Assembly: GCA_050249695.1 (NCBI GenBank)
Contig: JBFWQA010000002.1
Span: 496,001 to 560,000, forward strand
Direction of reading: 5' to 3'
DNA from: JACKJP01 sp050249695
GTDB taxonomy: Bacteria; Pseudomonadota; Alphaproteobacteria; Rhizobiales; Tepidamorphaceae
DNA: 64,000 bases
The translations under genes were made by a program, and so were the position numbers. Below are positions 50,926 to 59,884 of the stretch, one piece after another; the first letter of the stretch is position 1, and every line of letters begins with the position of its first letter. The notes beneath the pieces are model-generated. The model worked only from the letters and a program-made list of their open reading frames with translations, had not been told where the DNA came from and ran no database searches.

Positions 50926-52152
50926 TTATTGCGAGCCGCGCTTCCTCGCCGCCAGCGTCCGAAGGCGCAGGGCGTTGAGGCGGATGAAGCCGGCCGCGTC
51001 CTTCTGGTCATAGGCGCCGCGGTCGTCCTCGAAGGTGACGAGCGCGTCCGAGTAGAGCGATTTCGGCGACTTGCGGCCGGTGACGATGACGTTGCCCTTG
51101 TAGAGCTTCAGGCGGACGGTGCCTTCCACATCCTGCGAGGCGCGGTCGGCGAGCGCCTGGATCATCTCACGCTCGGGCGAGAACCAGAAGCCGTAATAGA
51201 CCAGTTCCGCATAGCGCGGCATCAGCTGATCCTTGAGATGGGCGGCCTCGCGGTCGAGCGTCAGGGATTCGATGGCGCGGTGCGCGGCGAGCAGGATCGT
51301 GCCGCCGGGCGTCTCGTAGATGCCGCGCGACTTCATGCCCACATAGCGGTTTTCCACGAGGTCAAGCCGGCCGATACCGTTGTCGCGGCCAAGATCGTTG
51401 AGGGCGGCGAGCAGCGTCGCCGGGCTCACCTTCCTGCCGTTCAGCGACACCGCGTCGCCCTTTTCAAAGCCGATCTCGATCTCGACCGGCTTGTCGGGCG
51501 CTTCCTCTGGGGAGACGGTCCGCTGATACACATAGGCCGGCGGCTCGACCCAGGGGTCCTCCAGCACCTTGCCCTCCGAGGAGGAGTGCAGAAGATTGGC
51601 GTCGACCGAGAAGGGGGCTTCGCCGCGCTTGTCCTTGGGCACGGGGATCTGGTGCTTTTCGGCAAAGTCCAGAAGATCGGTGCGCGACTTGAACTCCCAG
51701 TCGCGCCAGGGCGCGATGATCTTGATGTCGGGATTGAGCGCGTAGGCCGACAGCTCGAAGCGGACCTGGTCGTTGCCCTTGCCGGTCGCGCCATGGGCGA
51801 TCGCATCCGCGCCGGTTTCGGCGGCGATTTCCACCAGCCGCTTGGAAATCAGCGGCCGGGCGATCGAGGTGCCGAGCAGGTAGGTGCCCTCATAGACCGC
51901 GTTCATGCGGAACATCGGGAAGACGAAATCGCGCACGAATTCCTCGCGCAGATCCTCGATATAGATCTGCTTGATACCCAGCATCTCGGCCTTGCGGCGG
52001 GCCGGTTCCAGCTCCTCGCCCTGGCCGAGATCGGCGGTGAAGGTGACCACCTCGCAGCCATAGATCTCCTGCAGCCATTTCAGGATGATGGAGGTGTCGA
52101 GACCGCCGGAATAGGCCAGAACGACCCTTTTGACGCTGCCATGCTTGGACAT
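50926..52152 (-). CDS. argG: Argininosuccinate synthase
   Basis: 408 residues. The ATP pyrophosphatase P-loop is AYSGGLDTS, and TGKGNDQVRFE is the citrulline/aspartate-binding region. The enzyme condenses citrulline with aspartate in arginine synthesis. GGGAGAAG precedes ATG 52152; codons upstream (another in-frame ATG) are not conserved-looking. It flanks the right side of the DUF4411 accessory segment and is divergent from the DsbA-fold isomerase gene. Confidence 0.97.
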   Translation of the reverse strand: MSKHGSVKRVVLAYSGGLDTSIILKWLQEIYGCEVVTFTADLGQGEELEPARRKAEMLGIKQIYIEDLREEFVRDFVFPMFRMNAVYEGTYLLGTSIARPLISKRLVEIAAETGADAIAHGATGKGNDQVRFELSAYALNPDIKIIAPWRDWEFKSRTDLLDFAEKHQIPVPKDKRGEAPFSVDANLLHSSSEGKVLEDPWVEPPAYVYQRTVSPEEAPDKPVEIEIGFEKGDAVSLNGRKVSPATLLAALNDLGRDNGIGRLDLVENRYVGMKSRGIYETPGGTILLAAHRAIESLTLDREAAHLKDQLMPRYAELVYYGFWFSPEREMIQALADRASQDVEGTVRLKLYKGNVIVTGRKSPKSLYSDALVTFEDDRGAYDQKDAAGFIRLNALRLRTLAARKRGSQ

Positions 52153-52219
52153 CTTGGCTTCTCCCATGGTAGAGCCCGCCTTGGTGCCGGTTTGCATATA
52201 CGGATGGCGGGGAATTGCA

Positions 52220-52822
52220 ATGGCGCGGCTGGATTTCTGGTTCGATTACGCCTCCACCTATTCCTATCTTTCCGCCATGCGCATCGAGGCCCTGGCCGAG
52301 GCGGCAGGCGTGCAGGTGCACTGGCGGCCCTTCCTGCTGGGGCCTGTCTTCGCCGCCTCCGGCTGGGATACCTCGCCGTTCAATATCTATCCCGCCAAGG
52401 GCGAGAACATGTGGCGTGACATGGAGCGGCTGTCGATGCGCTACGGCCTGCCGCCGCTGCGCCGGAGCGAGGTCTTTCCGCAGCACAGCGTGCTCGCGGC
52501 GCGGATCGGCCTCGTCGGCGCGCGCGAGGGTTGGGCGGGCGCCTTCACGAAGGCGGTCTTCACCCACCAGTTCACAAGGGCCGGGCGGATCGATGACGCA
52601 TACGCGCTCGAGAAGATTCTGAAAGACCTCGATCTCGACCCGCAATGGGTCCTCAGCGAGGCGCTGGACGAGGCCAACAAGGCACGGCTCCGGCAGGAAA
52701 CCGAGCGCGCCGCGGGCCTCGGCATTTTCGGCGCGCCCACCTTCGTCACGGGCGGCGGCGAGCTGTTCTGGGGCAACGCTCGGCTGGAACAGGCGCTCGA
52801 ATGGGCGGCGGCGGAGGGTTGA
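52220..52822 (+). CDS. 2-hydroxychromene-2-carboxylate isomerase-like DsbA-fold protein
   Basis: A 200-residue kappa-class GST/DsbA-family protein. The N-terminus, LDFWFDYASTYSYL, is the glutathione-site region of HCCA isomerases, with Ser replacing the CxxC cysteines. LGIFGAPTFV (cis-Pro loop) and ELFWGNARLEQ complete the pattern. The family performs glutathione-dependent isomerisation in aromatic degradation, but solitary copies like this have unknown substrates. It is followed six bases later by the LysE gene, so the two form a likely operon. Confidence 0.88.
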   Translation: MARLDFWFDYASTYSYLSAMRIEALAEAAGVQVHWRPFLLGPVFAASGWDTSPFNIYPAKGENMWRDMERLSMRYGLPPLRRSEVFPQHSVLAARIGLVGAREGWAGAFTKAVFTHQFTRAGRIDDAYALEKILKDLDLDPQWVLSEALDEANKARLRQETERAAGLGIFGAPTFVTGGGELFWGNARLEQALEWAAAEG

Positions 52823-52827
52823 CCACA

Positions 52828-53472
52828 ATGGAATTCATTCCGCACTGGACAACGCTCGGCGCCTATACGATCGCCGCGGTGGTGCTGGCGCTGACGCCGG
52901 GGCCGGACATGACGTTCTTTCTCGCCCAGTCGGTCAGCAACGGGCGGCGCTGCGGCTTTGCCGCGCTCGCCGGCGCGTCGACGGGGCTCATCATTCATTC
53001 AGTGGCCATCGCGGCGGGGCTCGCGGCGCTTCTGGTCGCCGCGCCGGTCCTGTTCAACCTGCTGAAATGGGTGGGCGCGGCCTATCTCGCCTGGCTCGCC
53101 TTCAATGTGCTGCGGCACGGATCGGGCATGGACGGCCTGCGCATGACGGCGGCGAAGGCGACCGTCCGGCGGGCCTATGTCAAGGCGCTCTGGATCAACC
53201 TGCTCAATCCGAAGATCATCGTCTTCTTCGTGACCTTCCTGCCGCAGTTCGTCTCGCCGGGCGATCCGCATGCGGCATCGAAACTGCTGTTTCTCGGCCT
53301 CTGGTTCATGGTCGTCTCGGTGCCGGTGCTCATCCCGCTGATTCTCGCGGCCGACCGGCTCGCGCTGTGGCTCAAGGGTTCAAAGCGCGCGATGCGCATC
53401 TTCGACTGGCTTTTCGCCGGCGTGATGGGCGCCTTCGCCGTCAGGCTGCTGGCGGCGCGTCCGCCGGTTTAG
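52828..53472 (+). CDS. LysE family translocator
   Basis: 214 residues with about six hydrophobic helices and the RhtB/LysE signature TPGPDMTFFLAQSVSNGRRCG near residues 23-43, plus INLLNPKIIVFF. Exporters of this family remove amino acids or their derivatives. The substrate is not readable. It begins five bases after the isomerase stop. Its 3' end overlaps the convergent membrane-protein gene by 32 bases. Confidence 0.9.
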   Translation: MEFIPHWTTLGAYTIAAVVLALTPGPDMTFFLAQSVSNGRRCGFAALAGASTGLIIHSVAIAAGLAALLVAAPVLFNLLKWVGAAYLAWLAFNVLRHGSGMDGLRMTAAKATVRRAYVKALWINLLNPKIIVFFVTFLPQFVSPGDPHAASKLLFLGLWFMVVSVPVLIPLILAADRLALWLKGSKRAMRIFDWLFAGVMGAFAVRLLAARPPV

Positions 53473-53929
53473 ACTTGGCCGAGACAGCGGGCGGAGGAAC
53501 CGGATCGCGTGTCAGTCCGGCGGAACGGCCGGCGATCAGCCAGTAGACGAAGCCGGCGGCAAAGCCGGCCGCCATGACGATCGCGATTTCCTGCTGGCCG
53601 AACCGGCCCGGCTCCCAGAGCGCGACACCGGCCGCGCCGCAGACGCCGCCGGCCGCCACATAATAAAGCCAGCTGCGCACGCGCCGTATCTCGCCAAAGG
53701 CGACGGCGATCGCGACAGCCGGGCCGCTGAGCGCGTTGACGACATAGAAGCCCGCAAAGCCGACCAGCATGAAGCGCTCAACCAACATGCCGGGATTTGC
53801 CATGTGGCGCATGTCGTCGGTCGAGGGAATCATGATCAGGAGCGTGACCAGACCCGCCATCGCGAGGCCGAGAACAAGGCCGGCGAGGATGACGAAAGCG
53901 CGCCAGAAAAGATGCCCGGCCTGTGTCAA
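53441..53929 (-). CDS. Hypothetical integral membrane protein
   Basis: 162 residues with four hydrophobic helices (about 8-34, 52-72, 82-100 and 115-135) and a Pro/Ala/Lys-rich tail ending KPADAPPAA. I do not recognise the family. TTG 53929 overlaps the rlmN stop codon (TTGA) and has GGGGAG eight bases upstream, so coupled translation with rlmN is likely. Longer upstream frames run inside rlmN and are shadows. The last ten codons overlap the convergent lysE-like gene. Confidence 0.7.
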   Translation of the reverse strand: MTQAGHLFWRAFVILAGLVLGLAMAGLVTLLIMIPSTDDMRHMANPGMLVERFMLVGFAGFYVVNALSGPAVAIAVAFGEIRRVRSWLYYVAAGGVCGAAGVALWEPGRFGQQEIAIVMAAGFAAGFVYWLIAGRSAGLTRDPVPPPAVSAKSKPADAPPAA

Positions 53930-55122
53930 TGGGCGGGCTCCCCGGCCTCTTCTCGCTGCTTCCAGGCGGGCACGCGCTCGGATGCCGACTTGAGCTGGCC
54001 GCAGGCGGCCATGATGTCGCGGCCGCGCGGCGTGCGCACGGGCGAGGCATAGCCGGCGCGGTTGACGATGTCGGCGAAGGCCTCGATCGTCTCCCAGTCG
54101 GAACATTCATAGTCGGTACCCGGCCAGGGATTGAAGGGGATCAGGTTGATCTTGGCCGGAATACCCTTGAGCAGGCGGACCAGCTCGCGCGCCTCCGCCG
54201 GGCTGTCGTTCACGCCCTTCAGCATGACATATTCGAAGGTGATGCGGCGGGCGTTGGAGAGCGAAGGATAGGCGCGGCAGGCATCCAGCAGATCCTTCAG
54301 CGGCCAGCGCTTGTTGATCGGCACGAGCACATCGCGCAACTCGTCGCGCACGGCATGCAGCGAGATCGCCAGCATCGTGCCCGTCTCGGCGCCCCACCGT
54401 GCGATTTCAGGAACGACGCCGGAGGTTGAAAGCGTGATACGGCGCTTGGAGAAGGCAAGGCCGCCGGGATCGGCGGCGATCAGCATCGCGTCGCGCACCG
54501 CGTCGAAATTATAGAGCGGCTCGCCCATGCCCATCAGCACGACATTGGTGACCATCCGCTCGGCGTCGGGCAGCGGGCCGTCGTCCGGCCGGGTCATGCC
54601 GGGAAAATCGCCGATGCGTTCGCGCGCGGCGAGGATCTGCGCGGCGATCTCGCCCGAGGTCAGGTTGCGGACCCATTTCTGCGTGCCGGTGTGGCAGAAG
54701 GTGCAGGTCAGCGTGCAGCCGACCTGGCTGGAAACGCAAAGCGTGCCGCGGTCGTGTTCGGGGATGTAGACCGTCTCGACGTCGGCGGCGGGCGCGCCGT
54801 CGCGCGCCGGCATCCGGAACAGCCATTTGCGGGTGCCGTCGGCGGAGACCTGTTCGCTGACGATCTCGGGGCGGCCGACGTCGAATTGCCCGGCGAGCCT
54901 GTCGCGCAAATCGCGGGCGATATCGGTCATCTCGCCGAAATCATCGCTGCCGCGCGCGTAGATCCAGCGCCAGAGCTGCTCGGCGCGCATGCGGATCTGC
55001 CGTTCCGGCACGCCGAGCCCGGCGAGCGCCGTGCCGAGCGCCGGGCGATCGAGGCCGGCGAGCCAAGGCCGCGCCTGCGTCACGGCGTTCCGGCCCGCGG
55101 CCGAATCGAGGATCATCGTCAT
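53926..55122 (-). CDS. rlmN: Dual-specificity RNA m2A methyltransferase RlmN
   Basis: A 398-residue radical-SAM enzyme. The cluster motif CTLTCTFC has Cys136, 140 and 143. The GTLCVSSQVGC segment and the C-terminal methyl-carrying Cys in MAACGQL are present. It methylates A2503 of 23S rRNA and A37 of some tRNAs. Its stop is shared with the TTG start of the downstream membrane protein. The ialB gene, on the same strand, ends 69 bases upstream of it. Confidence 0.97.
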   Translation of the reverse strand: MTMILDSAAGRNAVTQARPWLAGLDRPALGTALAGLGVPERQIRMRAEQLWRWIYARGSDDFGEMTDIARDLRDRLAGQFDVGRPEIVSEQVSADGTRKWLFRMPARDGAPAADVETVYIPEHDRGTLCVSSQVGCTLTCTFCHTGTQKWVRNLTSGEIAAQILAARERIGDFPGMTRPDDGPLPDAERMVTNVVLMGMGEPLYNFDAVRDAMLIAADPGGLAFSKRRITLSTSGVVPEIARWGAETGTMLAISLHAVRDELRDVLVPINKRWPLKDLLDACRAYPSLSNARRITFEYVMLKGVNDSPAEARELVRLLKGIPAKINLIPFNPWPGTDYECSDWETIEAFADIVNRAGYASPVRTPRGRDIMAACGQLKSASERVPAWKQREEAGEPAH

Positions 55123-55191
55123 GCGTTCACGGCTCCAGACCGTACGGGCGTCGATGGCCCGCGCGGCAGATGGCCGATCGGGCTTTTCAGC

Positions 55192-55695
55192 CTATTTGCA
55201 CTCGCTTGCGACCCGGTTCAAGGCATCCGTGATGCCCTGAAGCGAATATGTGTCGGTCGTATTCGTGCCGCGCTGCGACGTGCCGGTGACGACCATGTCG
55301 GCGCCGGCGCGCATGGCGGCGACCATGCCGGGTTCTTCCGCCGCGTTCTCCACCCAGGCCTTTTCGCCCTTGGTATAGAGCGAAAACGAGGCATCGCCGA
55401 TCTTCGCCTGGGCCCGGCCGCCTTCCTTGAACGGGTAGCCGATCTCGATGGTCACCTCATTGGTGACGTTCTCGCCCGGACGCGATGTCACGAACACGTA
55501 GATGTCGCCGCGCTTCACGCCTTCCGGCTTTGTTTCCCTGGGCTTGGACAGGGCGAAGCAGACCTTCGAACTGCCGGTCGATGCCACATACACACCCCAG
55601 TCCTTGTACTGGGCGATTCCCTCAGGTGTCTGCGCCAGAGCCGGCGCGGCGGCAATTGCAACGACGGCGGCGATTGCGTGTTTTCTGAAATCCAT
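55192..55695 (-). CDS. Invasion-associated locus B (IalB) family exported protein
   Basis: 167 residues: signal peptide 1-21 (MDFRKHAIAAVVAIAAAPALAQ), then the IalB domain with YKDWGVYVAS, CFALSKP and PGENVTNEVTIEIGYPF. The mature part has a Cys near residue 47 and one at the C-terminus (ECK), likely a disulfide. Despite the name, most alphaproteobacterial members are uncharacterised periplasmic or secreted proteins. It is divergent from the quinone oxidoreductase gene. Confidence 0.88.
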   Translation of the reverse strand: MDFRKHAIAAVVAIAAAPALAQTPEGIAQYKDWGVYVASTGSSKVCFALSKPRETKPEGVKRGDIYVFVTSRPGENVTNEVTIEIGYPFKEGGRAQAKIGDASFSLYTKGEKAWVENAAEEPGMVAAMRAGADMVVTGTSQRGTNTTDTYSLQGITDALNRVASECK

Positions 55696-55852
55696 GAGTC
55701 CCCAACCTGCGTGTTACGCACTACTAACCGGAGGCGTGGCCGCTTGTCGACACCCTCACACCTTTCGCGTCATGCGAGTGGCGGGATATGTCCGCCAAGC
55801 CTGTCCACCTCCTGCCCCGTGAAAGCGTTTGTCCCATAATGGCGGCGAGAAT

Positions 55853-55881
55853 TTGACAAGTCGTAACAATTGGCAACATCT
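55853..55881 (+). promoter_or_regulatory. Candidate promoter of the quinone oxidoreductase gene
   Basis: A perfect TTGACA (55853-55858) is followed after 17 bases by a weak -10 (ACATCT, 55876-55881), in the 261-base gap between ialB and the oxidoreductase gene. Nothing else recognisable lies in this gap. Confidence 0.3.
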
Positions 55882-55956
55882 GTGTCCCCCGCAAGAGCGG
55901 TTCCGGTGTCCGTCGGAACCCCAAAAATCAGCGAATAGGCCTGTCGAGGAGCAGCG

Positions 55957-56931
55957 ATGAAAGCCCTGTTGTGCAAGAAGTTCGGCCCGCCCGGCGATCT
56001 CGTCATCGAGGACATTCCCGAACCGAAGCCGGCGGAAGGTCAGGTGATCGTCGATGTCGCGGCCGTGGGCCTGAATTTCCTCGACACGCTCATCATCCGG
56101 GGCAAGTACCAGGCGAAACCCGAAATGCCGTTCTCGCCGGGCGCCGAATTCGCCGGCACGATCAGCGCGCTGGGCGACGGCGTTACCGGTTACAAGGTCG
56201 GTGACCGCGTGGCCGGCATCTCCGGCTGGGGCGCCGCGCGCGAAAAGCTCGCCATCAAGGCCGAGGGGCTGGTGCATGTTCCAGACGAGGTCGATTTCGA
56301 CGTCGCCGCATCGGGCGTGATCGCCTATGGCACCAGCTATCACGCGCTGAAAGACAGGGGCGAACTGAAGCCCGGCGAGACGCTTGCCGTGCTCGGCGCG
56401 TCGGGCGGCGTCGGCCTCGCCGCGGTCGAACTCGGCAAGGTGATGGGGGCGACGGTCATCGCCTGCGCCTCGTCAGACGAGAAACTCGCCATCTGCAAGG
56501 AGAAGGGCGCGGACATTCTCATCAGCTACACGCCGGAAAACCTGAAGGACGCGCTGCGCGATGCGACAGGCGGCAAGGGAGTCGACGTCGTCTACGACGC
56601 GGTCGGCGGCGATTTCGCCGAACCGGCGCTGCGCGGCAGCGCGTTCTTCTCGCGCTATCTCGTCGTCGGTTTCGCCGCAGGCTATATCCCGAAGATTCCG
56701 CTCAACCTGACCTTGCTGAAATCCTGCGATATCCGCGGCGTCGAATGGGGCAAGTGGAAGCTCTACCACCAGGAGATCAATGCCGGGAACGACCGGCAGA
56801 TCATGCAGTGGCATGTCGAACGCAAGCTGAAGATGCCGATCCACGGCGTCTACTCGCTTGAGGACATGCCCCGGGCGCTGGAGGAGTTCGACAACCGCCA
56901 GGTCGTCGGCAAGGTCATCGTTCACCCATAG
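55957..56931 (+). CDS. NADPH:quinone oxidoreductase family protein (zinc-free MDR)
   Basis: 324 residues. A GroES-like N-terminal domain (EVPD-like FSPGAEFAGTISALGDGVTGYKVGDRV segment) leads into a Rossmann domain with VLGASGGVGLAAVELGK near 145-160. No zinc-ligand cysteines are present, so it belongs to the QOR/crotonyl-type MDR group. The preferred acceptor is unknown. It ends overlapping the convergent DUF1232 gene by ten bases. A GAGGAGC purine run precedes ATG 55957. Confidence 0.9.
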   Translation: MKALLCKKFGPPGDLVIEDIPEPKPAEGQVIVDVAAVGLNFLDTLIIRGKYQAKPEMPFSPGAEFAGTISALGDGVTGYKVGDRVAGISGWGAAREKLAIKAEGLVHVPDEVDFDVAASGVIAYGTSYHALKDRGELKPGETLAVLGASGGVGLAAVELGKVMGATVIACASSDEKLAICKEKGADILISYTPENLKDALRDATGGKGVDVVYDAVGGDFAEPALRGSAFFSRYLVVGFAAGYIPKIPLNLTLLKSCDIRGVEWGKWKLYHQEINAGNDRQIMQWHVERKLKMPIHGVYSLEDMPRALEEFDNRQVVGKVIVHP

Positions 56932-57293
56932 GACGGGTCCGTGCGCGACGTCGGTCCGGGGGCCGTGTCCCGGTCGCTCAGGGTCGCGCGCGCCGCCGCG
57001 CGGTGACGTTCGCGCACATGGGCGCCTGCCATGCGCACGGAAGCCCAGAGCACGGCGGCATCGTCGGTGAAGCCGACGAGGGTGAAGATGTCGGGGATCG
57101 CGTCGGTCGGCAGGATGAAATAGGCGAGTGCGCCAAGCAGGCCCGCCTTCACCCGCATAGGGGTTTCGGGATCGAAGGCTGCGTAATAGGCGGCCAGCAG
57201 ATCCTCAGAGAAGGGGACCGCCCGCGCGTAGCGGCGCCATTTCGGCCAGAAGTTCCGGCGCACGTCGCGCGCGCGCTGTTCCGTTTCGTCCAT
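56922..57293 (-). CDS. DUF1232 (YkvA-like) protein
   Basis: 123 residues. The DUF1232 core, FDPETPMRVKAGLLGALAYFILPTDAIPD, shows the family's conserved AL-YFI-P-D-IPD turn between two hydrophobic helices (about 49-63 and 70-85), so the protein is probably membrane-associated. Function is unknown. ATG 57293 has GAGGTG upstream; the open frame extending further is antisense to the SDR gene and is rejected. Confidence 0.85.
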   Translation of the reverse strand: MDETEQRARDVRRNFWPKWRRYARAVPFSEDLLAAYYAAFDPETPMRVKAGLLGALAYFILPTDAIPDIFTLVGFTDDAAVLWASVRMAGAHVRERHRAAARATLSDRDTAPGPTSRTDPSYG

Positions 57294-57453
57294 GCCCACA
57301 CCTCGTGTTGCAAGCGGCTCCGCCCATGCGTTACGGGACCTGAGATGGGAAGGGCGGCAGCAACAGACAAGAAAAGTCCCGCAAAAACCGCTTTGCGCGT
57401 AAGGCGGAAAACGGCTTAGAAATCCTTGCACCGGAACGGGGAGGAGAAACGGC

Positions 57454-58239
57454 ATGAAACTCGACGCTTCACTGGCCGCCGTCGTGACAGGCGGCGCTTC
57501 GGGACTTGGCGCGGCGACCGCGCGGGCGCTCGCGGCAAGAGGCGTCAGGGTCGCGGTTTTCGACCTTTCCGAGGCGGCCGGCGGGAAGATCGCCGGCGAA
57601 ATCGGCGGGGTCTTCTGCAAGGTCAATGTCGCCGATCCGGCAAGCGTCGCCGCCGGTCTTGAAAAGGCGCGCGCGGCGCATGGCCAGGAGCGCATCTGCG
57701 TCAATTGCGCGGGCATCGTGATCGGCGAGAAGACGGTCGTCGGCGACCGCGAGACCGGCGCCTTCGCGCCGCACGATCCGCAAGCCTTCGCAAAGGTCGT
57801 GTCGGTCAACCTCAACGGCAGCTTCATCGTCGCCTCGCAATCGGCGGCGGGCATGGCCGCGGCCGACCCTGTGACCGCCGATGGCGAGCGCGGCGTGATC
57901 GTCTTCACCTCATCGATCGCGGCGGTGGAAGGGCAGATCGGCCAGGTGGCCTATTCGGCGTCCAAGGGCGGGGTCGCCGGCATGGTGCTGCCGATGGCGC
58001 GCGATCTGTCGCGAAACGGCATCCGCGCCAACGCGATCATGCCGGGGCTCTTCCAGACGGCGATGCTGGAAGGGCTCGACGAGGAGGTGCAGAGGCGCGT
58101 CGGCGCGACGGTGCCGTTTCCCTCGCGCACCGGCAAACCGTCCGAATATGCCGCGCTGGTCGTTCACATCTGCGAGAACGAAATGCTCAACGGAACGGCG
58201 ATCCGTCTCGACGGCGCGATCCGGCTGACGCCCCGCTAG
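57454..58239 (+). CDS. SDR family oxidoreductase, 3-hydroxyacyl-CoA dehydrogenase type II-like
   Basis: A 261-residue short-chain dehydrogenase. The cofactor motif TGGASGLG is at 12-19, the active-site FTSSIA Ser and YSASK Tyr/Lys are present, and the usual NNAG appears as VNCAG. The overall pattern (DPVTADGERGVIVFTSSIAA, LNGTAIRLDGAIRL) is that of HSD17B10-like 3-hydroxyacyl-CoA dehydrogenases in fatty-acid or branched-chain breakdown. The last four bases overlap the phhB stop on the opposite strand (CTAG shared). Confidence 0.88.
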   Translation: MKLDASLAAVVTGGASGLGAATARALAARGVRVAVFDLSEAAGGKIAGEIGGVFCKVNVADPASVAAGLEKARAAHGQERICVNCAGIVIGEKTVVGDRETGAFAPHDPQAFAKVVSVNLNGSFIVASQSAAGMAAADPVTADGERGVIVFTSSIAAVEGQIGQVAYSASKGGVAGMVLPMARDLSRNGIRANAIMPGLFQTAMLEGLDEEVQRRVGATVPFPSRTGKPSEYAALVVHICENEMLNGTAIRLDGAIRLTPR

Positions 58240-58529
58240 GCGCCGGCAATCTCGTCCATCTTCGCGGCGAGACGGAAATCCAGTTCGGTCAGCGCGCGCG
58301 CCGAATGCGTCGTCAGGCGAACCTCGACCCGGTTGTAGACATTCGTCCAGTCGGGGTGATGATCCATCGCCTCGGCGGCGAGGCCGACACGGACCATGAA
58401 GCCGAGCGCCGCGGAAAAATCCTTGAACCGGAAGGTCTTCTCGATGGCTGCCGCATCGGCTGAGAGCGACCAGCCGGAGAGTCCGGCGAGGGCGTCGGCG
58501 ATTGCCGTGTCGCTCAGTTTCCCTGCCAT
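58236..58529 (-). CDS. phhB: 4a-hydroxytetrahydrobiopterin dehydratase (PCD)
   Basis: 97 residues with the full pterin-carbinolamine dehydratase signature: Glu53, His57-His58-Pro59 (EAMDHHPDW), His75 and Asp84. It dehydrates 4a-hydroxypterin formed by aromatic amino-acid hydroxylases, though solitary PCDs can serve other pterin roles. Its start overlaps the thpR stop by 16 bases, suggesting coupled expression. Confidence 0.93.
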   Translation of the reverse strand: MAGKLSDTAIADALAGLSGWSLSADAAAIEKTFRFKDFSAALGFMVRVGLAAEAMDHHPDWTNVYNRVEVRLTTHSARALTELDFRLAAKMDEIAGA

Positions 58530-59092
58530 CCGTAGTCGCTCTCATGGGCGTATTCGAAGCCGGCGAGGGGGAAGGTCTCCTCGGCGATATAGGGGCCGCC
58601 GCCCTCGAACTCCCTGGCGGAGAACAGGGCAAAACTCTCCACCGGAAATTCCGGCGCGCGGAAATCGCCGTAAAGGTCCAGATAGCGGGCGACGTCATAG
58701 GCGGCGACATGGCGCAGCCTTGCAATCGTCACATGCGGCTGGAACTTGCGGCCCTCGGCGCGAAGGCCCATGCGCTGCAGCAGCCGTTCCTGTTCGGCCT
58801 GAAGCTCCATCAGCGCCGGCGATGCGGCAACCCCGGCCCAGATCGTGTGCGGCTTGTTGCCGCCGAAGGCGCCGACGCCGGACAAACGCAGATCGAAACC
58901 GAAGCGGCTGATGGCGGAGAGCTGATGCACGACCTCGTTGGCGGTACGCATGTCGACGTCACCGATGAAGCGCAGCGTGAGATGATAATTCTGCGGGTCT
59001 GCCCAGCGCGCGCCGGCAAGGCCGCCGCGCAGCATCGACAGAAAGCGCCGTGTCTCTTCGGGGATCTGGATTCCGGTGAACAGTCTCGGCAT
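58514..59092 (-). CDS. thpR: RNA 2',3'-cyclic phosphodiesterase (2H family)
   Basis: 192 residues. The two HxTx motifs of 2H phosphoesterases are HLTL (His37) and HVTI (His120), with FTGIQIPEE at the N-terminus and RFIGDV after the first motif, as in ThpR/LigT. It opens 2',3'-cyclic phosphates at RNA ends and has in vitro ligase activity in the family. It is the upstream gene of a thpR-phhB pair. Confidence 0.93.
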   Translation of the reverse strand: MPRLFTGIQIPEETRRFLSMLRGGLAGARWADPQNYHLTLRFIGDVDMRTANEVVHQLSAISRFGFDLRLSGVGAFGGNKPHTIWAGVAASPALMELQAEQERLLQRMGLRAEGRKFQPHVTIARLRHVAAYDVARYLDLYGDFRAPEFPVESFALFSAREFEGGGPYIAEETFPLAGFEYAHESDYGWQGN

Positions 59093-59158
59093 GGCGATGT
59101 CCCTTCCCGATTCGTCCCTTCCCGGCTCGCATGAGGGGCCCGGCCCCCGGCGAGCAGG

Positions 59159-59848
59159 TCAGCGAATCGCTTCGATGAACGCCGTTACCGATGGCACCAT
59201 GCGCGAGACGATCTCCGCAACCCCCTTTTTGTTGGGATGCAGCCCGTCCGGCTGGTTGAGATCGGGATCGCCGGCGACACCTTCGAGAAAAAACGGATAG
59301 AGCAGCGCCCCGTGCTCGTCGGCCAGGCGTTCGAACATGCCGTCGAAGGCCGCTGCATATTCCGCGCCCATATTGGGCGGCGCGCGCATGCCGGCGATCA
59401 GGACGGGAATGTCGCGCGCGTTGAGCTTGTCGAGGATCGCGCTCAGCGCGTCATAGGTATTTTCCGGGTCGACGCCGCGCAGCGCGTCGTTGGCACCGAG
59501 TTCGAGGATCACGCCCTGCGTGTCCTCCGGCACGGCCCAGTCGAGCCGTTCAAGGCCGCCAGCCGCCGTATCGCCGGAAACCCCGGCATTGACGATGGTC
59601 GCGTCGGTGCCCGCCCGGCGCAGCGCCTTTTCCAGCTGTTCGGCGAATCCCTCGCCCGGCGGCAGGCCGTAGCCGGCGGTGAGGCTGTCGCCGAGCGCGA
59701 CGATCCTGACCGGTTCGGCGCGGACCGCGGGCGCCGCGAGAACAAACGTCATGGCGGCCAGCAGGGCGAGGACCGCGCCGCCGACCGCGCGGGCTTGGCG
59801 TCCCTGTCCCGACAACCCATATGCTGGGAGGAAAAAAACGATGTTCAC
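59159..59848 (-). CDS. Exported arylesterase/lysophospholipase, TesA-like SGNH hydrolase
   Basis: About 229 residues. A signal peptide runs to the AAPAVRAEP cleavage region (about 44). Block I is ALGDSLTAGYG with Ser55, then LGAND and the C-terminal DGLHPNKKG providing the catalytic Asp-His. TesA-type enzymes cleave esters and thioesters in the periplasm. The start is ambiguous: GTG 59848 with an AGGG upstream keeps a plausible n-region, and an internal ATG near the hydrophobic core would be too short. It is divergent from the ybbA-ybbP pair, as in E. coli. Confidence 0.9.
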   Translation of the reverse strand: MNIVFFLPAYGLSGQGRQARAVGGAVLALLAAMTFVLAAPAVRAEPVRIVALGDSLTAGYGLPPGEGFAEQLEKALRRAGTDATIVNAGVSGDTAAGGLERLDWAVPEDTQGVILELGANDALRGVDPENTYDALSAILDKLNARDIPVLIAGMRAPPNMGAEYAAAFDGMFERLADEHGALLYPFFLEGVAGDPDLNQPDGLHPNKKGVAEIVSRMVPSVTAFIEAIR

Positions 59849-59884
59849 CTGATAGCCCTTCCAACGAAAAGAACGCGGGGACGC

